Assembly: GCF_965208925.1 (NCBI RefSeq)
Contig: NZ_OZ242364.1
Location: 806,001 to 870,000, forward strand
Direction: 5' to 3'
Source: Poriferisodalis sp965208925
GTDB taxonomy: Bacteria > Actinomycetota > Acidimicrobiia > Acidimicrobiales > Poriferisodalaceae
Length of the DNA stretch: 64,000 nt
Shown here piece by piece: positions 55,692-64,000 of the stretch. The notes under the pieces are model-generated. The model did no database searches. It saw only the letters and a program-made list of their open reading frames with translations, and was not told the origin of the DNA. How positions within the stretch are numbered: the stretch's first letter is position 1; each line of letters begins with the position of its first letter. The position numbers and the translations under genes were made by a program.

Positions 55692-57113
55692 CTACGGAAT
55701 TGACGGCGCTAGGCGGTACACCGTGCCGGCGGCGCTGAGCGCGTAGAGCTCGCCAGCGGCGTCTTCGCCGAAGGACACGAGCGTGTTGCGTGGCACTGAC
55801 ACGCCGAGGTCGATGCGTTCGGCGGTGCCGTCGGCGCCGCGGACGAGGCCCCACAGATCTCCGGTGCAGTAGTCGCCGAACACATAGGTGCCTTGCAGCG
55901 CCGGAATGGCACTGCCGCGGTAGACGTAGCCGCCTGTCACTGAACAGCCGTCGTCGTGGGTGTAGGTGTAAACGGGGAACACCAGATCAGGGGGCGCCTC
56001 GCCGCGCGAGAACCGCTCGTTGCCCTCGAACAGCGGCCAGCCCAGGTTGGCGCCCGGCGACCAGCCATCGGCGGCGGGCAGCACGTGAATCTCCTCGATG
56101 CGGTTCTGGCCCACATCGGCGATCCAGAGGTCGCCGGTGAGCCGGTCGAACGAGAACCGCCACGGGTTGCGGGCGCCGTACGCCCACACTTCGGGTGCAT
56201 CGCCGGAGGGGAACGGGTTGCCCGCGGGAATTCCGTAGCCCTGCCCCGAGGCGGGGTTCGGGTCGATGCGAGCGATGGTGGCCAGCAGCGTGGAGTGGTC
56301 CTGGCCCTGGCCGAAGACGTCGTCCGCGCCGCCGCCGTCGCCGAATCCGATCCACAGGTTGCCGTCGGGCCCGAAGGTGAGGTCGCCGCCGTTGTGGTTG
56401 CACGCCGGCTGATCGAGCGCCATCAGCACCCGGCGCCGGTCGGTCTGGGGCGTCTCGCCGTCCATCGGCATCACGGCGATGCGGCTGTTGCGGGCCGTGT
56501 CGGTGTAGCTGAGGTAGAGCTGGTCGCCGTCGGGCGAGAAGGTGATGCCGAGCAACCCGTTCTCGCAACCTTGGCTGACTCTCGAACCGATGTCGGCAAC
56601 GAGCTGCGGAGCGGCCCCGGCGTCGGCCGCACCCTCGGCGACTCGGCCGTCGGCGGGATCCAGCAGCCACACCTGACCGGTCAGCGTGGCCACATACCGC
56701 TGGCCCGTCCCGGGCCGGGCTGCGAGCGCAATCGGCACCGGCACGTCCGCGACGGGCGCGAGCGCGAACCTGGTCTCGGTGAGCAACGGGGCGGCGACGG
56801 GCGGGGCGGTCGTCGGCGGTGTCGACGACGCCGACTCGGTGACCGCGGTGTCTGAGGCACCGGCGGTGCCGGTCGCCTCAGCGGAATCGGCGGGGACGGC
56901 CGGACTCGTCGTCGCCGAGGCTCCGCCCTTCGTGCCGGCCGGCGGGATGGTCTGCAGCGCTGGGGGTGCGGTCACCGCAGGCGTCGCCGGGGCAAACGCG
57001 GGGTCCACCGTTTCCACGAACGTCCGCCCGGCACCATCGCCAGAGGTCGTAGCGCACGCACCAGCCAGGAGCGCGACCGCAATCAGCGCTGCTGTCGCTC
57101 GTGCCGGCCTCAC
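55692..57113 (-). CDS. PQQ-type glucose/sorbosone dehydrogenase-like lipoprotein
   Basis: The 473-aa protein starts VRPARATAALIAVALLAGACATT with a lipobox-like AGAC and a Thr/Ala/Pro-rich linker of about 100 residues. A six-blade propeller of the GSDH/YliI type follows: PVPIALAARPGTGQRYVATLTGQVWLL, GCENGLLGITFSPD, NHNGGDLTFGPDGNLWIGFGDGGGADD, VWAYGARNPWRFSFDRLTGDLWIADVGQN. The catalytic His position is retained in CNHNGGDL. Such enzymes oxidise aldose sugars using PQQ; the substrate and use of PQQ here are unproven. Of two GTGs, 57113 was chosen; 57128 is possible. It converges with propeller B and is divergent from a PNPOx-like gene. Confidence 0.85.
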   Translation of the reverse strand: MRPARATAALIAVALLAGACATTSGDGAGRTFVETVDPAFAPATPAVTAPPALQTIPPAGTKGGASATTSPAVPADSAEATGTAGASDTAVTESASSTPPTTAPPVAAPLLTETRFALAPVADVPVPIALAARPGTGQRYVATLTGQVWLLDPADGRVAEGAADAGAAPQLVADIGSRVSQGCENGLLGITFSPDGDQLYLSYTDTARNSRIAVMPMDGETPQTDRRRVLMALDQPACNHNGGDLTFGPDGNLWIGFGDGGGADDVFGQGQDHSTLLATIARIDPNPASGQGYGIPAGNPFPSGDAPEVWAYGARNPWRFSFDRLTGDLWIADVGQNRIEEIHVLPAADGWSPGANLGWPLFEGNERFSRGEAPPDLVFPVYTYTHDDGCSVTGGYVYRGSAIPALQGTYVFGDYCTGDLWGLVRGADGTAERIDLGVSVPRNTLVSFGEDAAGELYALSAAGTVYRLAPSIP

Positions 57114-57177
57114 GGTGGCCGACCGTACCCACACCGCTGGTGCAGAATCACGCAGGACGAACAGCGGAGGTGGCCAG

Positions 57178-57669
57178 ATGGGCGCGCAGGGCGGCGATGT
57201 GAGCTGGGGCGGCTTCGCTGCCGCGTGCCCCGAGCTGGCCCGCAGGGTGCAGCAGCGATTCGGGAGCCACCTGCATGCGGTGATGGCCACGCTGCGTCGA
57301 GACGGCTCACCACGGATGTCCGGCATGGAAGCCCCCATACGCGACGGCCACCTCTGGCTGGGAATGGACCGCAACTCGACCAAGGCCGCCGACTTGCGGC
57401 GCGATCCCCGGTTCGGGCTGCACTCAGCGCCCGAGAGCGGGGAACTGAAAGCAGGCGATGCCCGCATCGAGGGCACGGCGGTGCCCGCCGACGACGCCCA
57501 GCTCGACACATTCCTGCGTGGGCATCATCACGAGATCGACGACGCGACCCCGATGGCACTGTTCACGGCCAGGATCGCCCGGGCCGTGCTGGTGCGCGTC
57601 GACGACCAGCATCTCGTCGTGGAGACGTGGACGCCAGCCGGCGGCCTGACCGAACGCAGGATCAGCTAA
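57178..57669 (+). CDS. Pyridoxamine 5'-phosphate oxidase-like (split-barrel) protein
   Basis: The 163-aa protein has a split beta-barrel order typical of FMN/F420-binding PNPOx-like proteins: LHAVMATLRRDGSPRMSGMEAPIRDGHLWLGM, then STKAADLRRDPRFGLHS, ARIEGTAVP and ALFTARIARAVLVRVDDQHLVVETWTPAGG. It most resembles the F420-dependent or haem-handling actinobacterial members; cofactor cannot be decided. The ATG at 57178 has CGGAGG 9 bases ahead. It is divergent from the sugar-dehydrogenase gene with 64 bases between starts. Confidence 0.85.
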   Translation: MGAQGGDVSWGGFAAACPELARRVQQRFGSHLHAVMATLRRDGSPRMSGMEAPIRDGHLWLGMDRNSTKAADLRRDPRFGLHSAPESGELKAGDARIEGTAVPADDAQLDTFLRGHHHEIDDATPMALFTARIARAVLVRVDDQHLVVETWTPAGGLTERRIS

Positions 57670-57767
57670 GGCTCGCATTCGCTCAGCCGGAGCCAGCGCC
57701 GCGTCCCGTCGGGCCTGCAGAACTCTCGCCCGGCGTTACTGCCTAGAGTTCACCCCAGGAGGCTGAC

Positions 57768-58316
57768 ATGGGCGATTGGTGGCAGGCGCTCACAGGCGAT
57801 CTGCAGATCTTCTATGCGATCGGCTTCATCGCGAGTTTCCTTCTCCTCGGGCAGCTGGTGCTGCTCGCGTTCGGGGTAGGCACCGACTTCGACGTCGCCG
57901 AGGATGATTCGACTGGCGGGTTCCTGTCCATCCGCTCGCTGGTCGCCTTTGCATTCGCATTCGGTTGGACCGGCGTGCTGATGAAACAAGGCGGCAGTTC
58001 GACGGTGGTGGCGGTGGTGGTTGCGCTCGCCGTCGCGTTCGCCGTCTTTCTGGGCGTCGGCTTCTTGTGGCGCTCATTCTCGAAGCTCGGCGAGAGCGGC
58101 TCGGTCGACTACCAATCCGCGGTCGGCAAGCACGGCACCGTCTATCTGACGATCTTGGCGAACCGTGCAGGGCCGGGCAAGGTCGAGGTACTTGTTCAAG
58201 GACGCATGCGGGTGATCGACGCCTACACCGAAGCAGACGACGATCTCGCGGCACAAACCCGGGTCGAAGTGATCGACGTCATCGATCCGGCGACCGTGCT
58301 GGTAGCGCCTCGTTAG
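57768..58316 (+). CDS. NfeD-like membrane protein
   Basis: The 182-aa protein has four hydrophobic helices in residues 14-110 and a soluble C-terminal beta-barrel of the NfeD/OB type (VGKHGTVYLTILANRAGPGKVEVLVQGRMRVIDAYTEADDDLAAQTRVEVIDVIDPATVLV). Pairing with a flotillin gene is a well-known arrangement (YuaF-FloT in Bacillus), so this and the next gene probably work together in membrane microdomains. The ATG is preceded by AGGAGG at 6 bases. No protease domain is fused, unlike long NfeD. Confidence 0.88.
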   Translation: MGDWWQALTGDLQIFYAIGFIASFLLLGQLVLLAFGVGTDFDVAEDDSTGGFLSIRSLVAFAFAFGWTGVLMKQGGSSTVVAVVVALAVAFAVFLGVGFLWRSFSKLGESGSVDYQSAVGKHGTVYLTILANRAGPGKVEVLVQGRMRVIDAYTEADDDLAAQTRVEVIDVIDPATVLVAPR

Positions 58317-58325
58317 CCTGCGCGA

Positions 58326-58346
58326 CTGCAACAACTGCAATTGCAG
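58326..58346. promoter_or_regulatory. CTGCAA repeats forming a 12-bp palindrome between NfeD and flotillin genes
   Basis: CTGCAA at 58326-58331 is repeated at 58335-58340, where it joins TTGCAG to make the palindrome CTGCAATTGCAG (58335-58346). It lies 44 bases ahead of the flotillin ATG. Operator or processing site is possible; nothing else supports it. Confidence 0.5.
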
Positions 58347-58389
58347 GATCGCTCACGCGGTCGTCACGGCAAACGACTGAGAGGTAGTC

Positions 58390-59856
58390 ATGGCCGTCAT
58401 CGCACTCGCAGGTGGCCTGTTCGCCATCTTCCTGATTGCCCTGCTGTGGATTTCGTCCCGGTACAAGCGCTGCCCGTCGGACCGGGTGCTGGTCGTCTAT
58501 GGACGCATCGGCGGAGAGGGTCAGTCTGCGCGGTGCCTGCATGGCGGCGGCAATCTGATTTGGCCCATCGTTCAGGGCTACGCCTACTTGGACCTGACGC
58601 CCATCCCGATCGAGATCAAGCTCCAAGGGGCGCTGTCGCAGCAGAACATTCGAGTCAACACGCCAGCGACGTTCACGGTCGGCATCTCCACCGAGCCAGG
58701 CGTCATGCAGAACGCCGCCGAACGTCTGCTCGGGCTCTCTCTCGTGGAGATCGAGAACTTGGCGCGCGACATCATCTTCGGCCAGATGCGTGTGGTGATC
58801 GCCACCATGCCGATCGAACAGATCAACGCCGACCGCGAGCAGCTCATCACCAACATCACCGAATCGCTCGAACTCGAGCTGCGCAAAGTTGGCCTGCGCC
58901 TCATCAACGTCAACATCCAGGACATCACCGATGAGTCCGGCTACATCGACGCCCTGGGCCGCGAAGCCGCAGCCCGTGCGATCAACGAAGCGAAGATCAA
59001 GGTGGCCGAGCAGGAGCGCGACGGTGACATCGGCGCGGCTGAGGCACAGCGCGAGCAGCGCATCCGCGTGGCGCAGGCCAACGCGACCGCAACCGAGGGC
59101 GAGAACGAATCGCACGTCGTGATTGCGCGCTCTGCCAGCGAGCGACGACAGCAGGAAGCCGAAGCCGAGCGCGCCGCCAACGCCGCCGAACGCGTCAGCC
59201 AGGCCCAGGCCGAGCAGGAATCGTTCGCCGCTGAGACGGAGGCCGAACGGGTCCGGGCCGAGCGTGACAAGGCCGCGCAAGAAGCGGACGTCGTGGTGCC
59301 GGCCCAGGTAGAGCGCGAGCGGGTGAGAACCCTGGCCGAAGCCGAGGCTGACCGCACCAGGCTCGTGAAGGCCGGCGAGGCCGACGGTCAGCGACTGCTC
59401 ATGGAGGCCGAGGCGTTGGGCTTGCTGGCACTGCTCAGCCGGAGGGCCGAGGGCCTGGGTGCGCTGGTGGCAGCCAGCGGCGGCGCGGCGCAGGAGGCCG
59501 CTCTGCTGCTGATCGCCGAGCAGCTGCCGAACCTCGTGGCCGAGCAGGTGAAGGCGATCTCGAACCTGAAGATCGACAAGATCACGGTCTGGGATTCAGG
59601 CTCGAATGGCGATGGGCAAGCTGGCACTACTGCGAATTTCGTCTCGGGTCTCGTGGGCGCACTGCCGCCGCTGCATGAGGTCGCGAGTCAGGCAGGCATC
59701 AAGCTGCCGCAATTCCTCGGCGAACTCGACGATGACAAAGCACTGGACCGCCTGCGTGAGCTGGCCGAACAGCTTGGAGACCGCTCGGCGGACGCACGAA
59801 TCAGCGAAGTCGACGTGGTCGGCGAAGACGAGGGCGAGAGCGGCGCTGGCGCCTAG
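58390..59856 (+). CDS. Flotillin-family protein
   Basis: The 488-aa protein starts with a membrane-embedded segment (GGLFAIFLIALLWISSRY), then the SPFH domain (residues ~25-200: VLVVYGR, LDLTPIPIEIKLQGALSQQNIRVNTPATFTVGIS, LLGLSLVEIENLARDIIFGQMRVVIATMPIEQINADREQL). A long Ala/Glu-rich coiled coil spans about 200-350, as in flotillins with repeated EAE-type heptads, and a tail with GGAAQEAALLLIAEQLPNLVAEQVKAI follows. It scaffolds membrane microdomains in other bacteria. The ATG has GAGAGG upstream. The stop shares CTAG with the convergent TerC stop. Confidence 0.93.
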   Translation: MAVIALAGGLFAIFLIALLWISSRYKRCPSDRVLVVYGRIGGEGQSARCLHGGGNLIWPIVQGYAYLDLTPIPIEIKLQGALSQQNIRVNTPATFTVGISTEPGVMQNAAERLLGLSLVEIENLARDIIFGQMRVVIATMPIEQINADREQLITNITESLELELRKVGLRLINVNIQDITDESGYIDALGREAAARAINEAKIKVAEQERDGDIGAAEAQREQRIRVAQANATATEGENESHVVIARSASERRQQEAEAERAANAAERVSQAQAEQESFAAETEAERVRAERDKAAQEADVVVPAQVERERVRTLAEAEADRTRLVKAGEADGQRLLMEAEALGLLALLSRRAEGLGALVAASGGAAQEAALLLIAEQLPNLVAEQVKAISNLKIDKITVWDSGSNGDGQAGTTANFVSGLVGALPPLHEVASQAGIKLPQFLGELDDDKALDRLRELAEQLGDRSADARISEVDVVGEDEGESGAGA

Positions 59857-60707
59857 GGCGCGGTGTCTGGTTCATCGGCAGGCGTGTCGCCGCCGTCGCT
59901 GTCAGCATCGGCAGCGGCGAAATCCGGCATGCGGCGCTCGTGGAACTCGACGGGTGGAGTGCGGGACTGGCGGTTCCGCTTCATCCGCAGGTTGAGCGCT
60001 TCCACCAGCACGGCGAAGCCCATAGCGAAGTAGATGTAGCCCTTCGGGATGTGGAAATCGGCGCCTTCGGCGACCAGCGACATGCCGATGAGCAACAAGA
60101 AGGCCAGCGCCAGCATCTTCACCGTCGGGTGCTTGCCGACGAATCGCATCACCGGGCCCGACGACCACAGCATCACGCCCACGGCGATGACGACCGCAGC
60201 GATCATCACGCCCACCCGGTCGGCCATGCCCACCGCAGTGATGACCGAGTCGAGGCTGAACACCAGGTCCAGCACGAGGATCTGGATGATCACCTTGGCG
60301 AATGATGTCGAGGCCTTGCCCTCATCGCCATGGTGATCGTCGCCTTCGAGCTTGTGATGGATCTCGAACGTCGACTTGCCCAGCAGGAACAGCCCGCCGC
60401 CCAGCAGGATCAGGTCGCGCCCGGATAGCTCGTGGCCGAACACCGAGAACAGCGGCGCCGTCAGCCGCACGATCCACGAGATGCCGAGCAGCAGGAGCAC
60501 CCTCATGGCCATGGCCAGCGAGAGGCCTACAACGCGCGCGCGATCAGCGGGTGAGCGCTTGGCGCCGCCCGCGGTGTCAGATGGCGAGCCCTCAAGACGG
60601 CTCGCCAATATCGAGATGAAGATCACGTTGTCGATGCCGAGCACGATCTCGAGCACGGTCAGCGTGACCAGAGAGATCCAAACCTCAGGATTCGAGACCC
60701 ATTCCAC
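59853..60707 (-). CDS. TerC-family membrane protein
   Basis: The 284-aa protein is a TerC/Alx type membrane protein with at least seven helices: WISLVTLTVLEIVLGIDNVIFISILA with the conserved acidic residues, GRDLILLGGGLFLLGKSTFEIHHKLEG and LDLVFSLDSVITAVGM. EGADFHIPKGYIYFAMGFAVLVEALNL comes near the end. TerC proteins are linked to Mn2+ export and metalation of secreted enzymes, or tellurite resistance. A His/Asp/Gly-rich loop (EGDDHHGDEG) could hold metal. The C-terminal 40 residues are acidic and cytoplasmic. A 14-bp palindrome (60754-60767) lies ahead. Confidence 0.93.
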   Translation of the reverse strand: MEWVSNPEVWISLVTLTVLEIVLGIDNVIFISILASRLEGSPSDTAGGAKRSPADRARVVGLSLAMAMRVLLLLGISWIVRLTAPLFSVFGHELSGRDLILLGGGLFLLGKSTFEIHHKLEGDDHHGDEGKASTSFAKVIIQILVLDLVFSLDSVITAVGMADRVGVMIAAVVIAVGVMLWSSGPVMRFVGKHPTVKMLALAFLLLIGMSLVAEGADFHIPKGYIYFAMGFAVLVEALNLRMKRNRQSRTPPVEFHERRMPDFAAADADSDGGDTPADEPDTAP

Positions 60708-60753
60708 GAGCGCACACGCTAGAGCGGCGGCGCGACGCGCCCGCAGCTACTGA

Positions 60754-60767
60754 GCCGTCGCGACGGC
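60754..60767. promoter_or_regulatory. 14-bp perfect palindrome upstream of the TerC gene
   Basis: GCCGTCGCGACGGC lies between the HD gene stop and the TerC start, 47 bases ahead of the TerC ATG. It may be an operator or part of a hairpin; no poly-T follows. Confidence 0.5.
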
Positions 60768-60774
60768 GTCGCTG

Positions 60775-61620
60775 CTACTGCGAGACGGAGCCGTCCTGGG
60801 TGGCCCACCAGGTGTCGAGGCGGTGTCGGACCTCGGCGGCGCCGAGCTCGCCCTCGGTGCGGCGCAGCTCCAGCAGGAACTTCATGGCCCGGCCGACGTC
60901 GGGGCCGGGCTCTAGGCCCAGGTGGGTCATCACCTCGTCGCCGTTCAGCTCGGGGCGCAGTTCTTTCTGGGCCTGCTCGCGTGCCAGCCGGGCGATGCGC
61001 ACCTCGAAGCGGTCGAGCGCGTCGTGCAGGGCTTCGATCCGCTTGACATTGCGGGACGTGCAGTCGCTGCGCACCATGTCGTTCAGGTCGCCCAGCAGCG
61101 GCCCGGCGTCGCGGGCATAGCGCCGCACTGCTGCATCGGTCCAGCCGGTGTCGTATCCCTTGAAGCGGCCCGACAGGTGCACGAGGCGGGCCACCTCTTC
61201 GGTCAGATCCTGGCCGTAGCCCATCTGCGGCATCCGCTTGCGGGTGAGCTTGGCGCCGACGGCCTCGTGATTGCGGAACGTCACGCCGCCCGAGTCGATC
61301 TGGCGCGTCAACGGCTTGCCGATGTCGTGGAACAGCGCCCCGAGGCGCACCCGCAGGCGGGGCGGGCTCTGGGCCACCACGGCGATCGTGTGGGCGAGGA
61401 CGTCCTTGTGGCGGTGGATCGGATCCTGCTCGAGCGCCAGCGCGGGCAGCTCGGGCAGGTGCTCATCGGCCCAGCCGCTGTCGACCAGCTCCCACAGGCC
61501 CTGGCGCGGGTCGTCGACCACCAGCACGCTGTTCAGCTCGTCGCAGGGCAGCACCGCACCGTGGTCGAGCTCCAGCTCGTCGGCGTCGTCGCGCTCGGGC
61601 GCGCGGTGCGGGGTGGCCAT
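60775..61620 (-). CDS. HD-domain protein resembling the C-terminal half of CCA-adding enzyme
   Basis: The 281-aa protein starts with an acidic lead and WELVDSGWADEHLPELPAL, followed by the HD phosphohydrolase motif IHRHKDVLAHTIAV then RVRLGALFHDIGKPLTR. TFRNHEAVGAKLTRKRMPQMGYGQDLTEEVARLV follows, as in the HD half of bacterial tRNA nucleotidyltransferases. The catalytic N-terminal nucleotidyltransferase head (with GGxxRD) is missing. So it is an orphan HD protein, probably a phosphohydrolase of unknown substrate; possible cooperation with a separately encoded nucleotidyltransferase is only a guess. The ATG at 61620 was chosen because upstream codons lack conservation. It is divergent from dnaE. 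Confidence 0.78.
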   Translation of the reverse strand: MATPHRAPERDDADELELDHGAVLPCDELNSVLVVDDPRQGLWELVDSGWADEHLPELPALALEQDPIHRHKDVLAHTIAVVAQSPPRLRVRLGALFHDIGKPLTRQIDSGGVTFRNHEAVGAKLTRKRMPQMGYGQDLTEEVARLVHLSGRFKGYDTGWTDAAVRRYARDAGPLLGDLNDMVRSDCTSRNVKRIEALHDALDRFEVRIARLAREQAQKELRPELNGDEVMTHLGLEPGPDVGRAMKFLLELRRTEGELGAAEVRHRLDTWWATQDGSVSQ

Positions 61621-61792
61621 CCCTCCATGATGCAGCCCGGCGAGCGGCGCTCCAACCATGTTTTTCGGGGGTTTCGCGACTTCGTGGCGCACCCGTCGCG
61701 GCCATTCGCATCGCGGCCAAGTGCCCGGTCTATGTTCGACAGACGGACGCGTCGAGGGGCGGTTCGCACCGAGTCAGCCCCGAGCGTGCCGG

Positions 61793-61837
61793 ACCGCCGA
61801 CACACCAGCCCGTCAGCACACCAACCGCCGACACACC
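61793..61837. repeat. Repeats in the dnaE leader
   Basis: ACCGCCGACACACC occurs at 61793-61806 and 61824-61837, 31 bases apart, with a partial CAGCACACC copy between. They are 19-63 bases ahead of the dnaE GTG. Possible protein or RNA element; also could be chance in GC-rich sequence. Confidence 0.55.
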
Positions 61838-61855
61838 CGCGAGGAGCAGAGCAGC

Positions 61856-64000
<2,145 letters not shown>

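Overview
The window comes from a high-GC actinobacterium, most likely a member of the Acidimicrobiia. This rests on GC-rich sequence with frequent GTG starts, possible leaderless genes, ClpC, a three-subunit b558-type succinate dehydrogenase, DUF2342 next to tilS and hpt, and several secreted proteins carrying cell-wall-binding repeat 2 (CWB2) modules. The taxon is inferred from gene content, because no rRNA is present. No insertion sequence, prophage, CRISPR array or origin was seen. Coding density is very high, and no gene-free stretch reaches 300 bases.

Layout. 1-4563: 3' end of a giant cadherin/Ig-like surface protein ending in three CWB2 repeats. 4.6-8 kb: an LppM-like lipoprotein and clpC. 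8.1-10.1 kb: polyprenyl diphosphate synthase and folP. 10.1-13.3 kb: a beta-oxidation pair and a divergent thioesterase. 13.3-17.9 kb (minus strand): a 44-aa membrane protein, a DUF2342 metalloprotease, tilS, hpt, a dead phosphatase-like protein, folB and folK. Then tRNA-Thr(CGT). 18.1-25.5 kb (minus): a PopT-type DUF368 protein, topA, an MFS protein, tmk and holB. 25.6-27 kb: an ammonium transporter.

27.2-35.5 kb is a choline-O-sulfate/choline module: sulfatase betC, a binding protein, a GMC dehydrogenase (betA), a TetR regulator, an ATPase and a double permease. It carries two similar operator-like sequences and two local sequence duplications. 35.6-39.7 kb: H+/Na+ pyrophosphatase, NhaA and a STAS protein. 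39.8-41.8 kb: a luciferase-like monooxygenase divergent from a TetR regulator. 41.8-45.4 kb: a VWA/AAA+ pair. 45.4-46.9 kb: a tRNA-like remnant and a GH2-like protein that has lost its catalytic residues. 47.1-50.7 kb: sdhCAB. 50.8-55.6 kb: two tandem paralogues combining CWB2 repeats with an eight-blade propeller. 55.6-57.7 kb: a 79-nt hairpin, a sugar-dehydrogenase-like lipoprotein and a PNPOx-like protein. 57.8-61.6 kb: NfeD, flotillin, TerC and an orphan HD protein. 61.9 kb to the end: the 5' part of dnaE.

Most of the window is housekeeping (DNA replication, folate, purine salvage, tRNA modification, respiration). The less usual content is a CWB2-based cell-surface set, enzyme-like proteins that have lost active-site residues (phosphatase-like, GH2-like, STAS), and the choline-sulfate module with its candidate operators and duplicated junctions.
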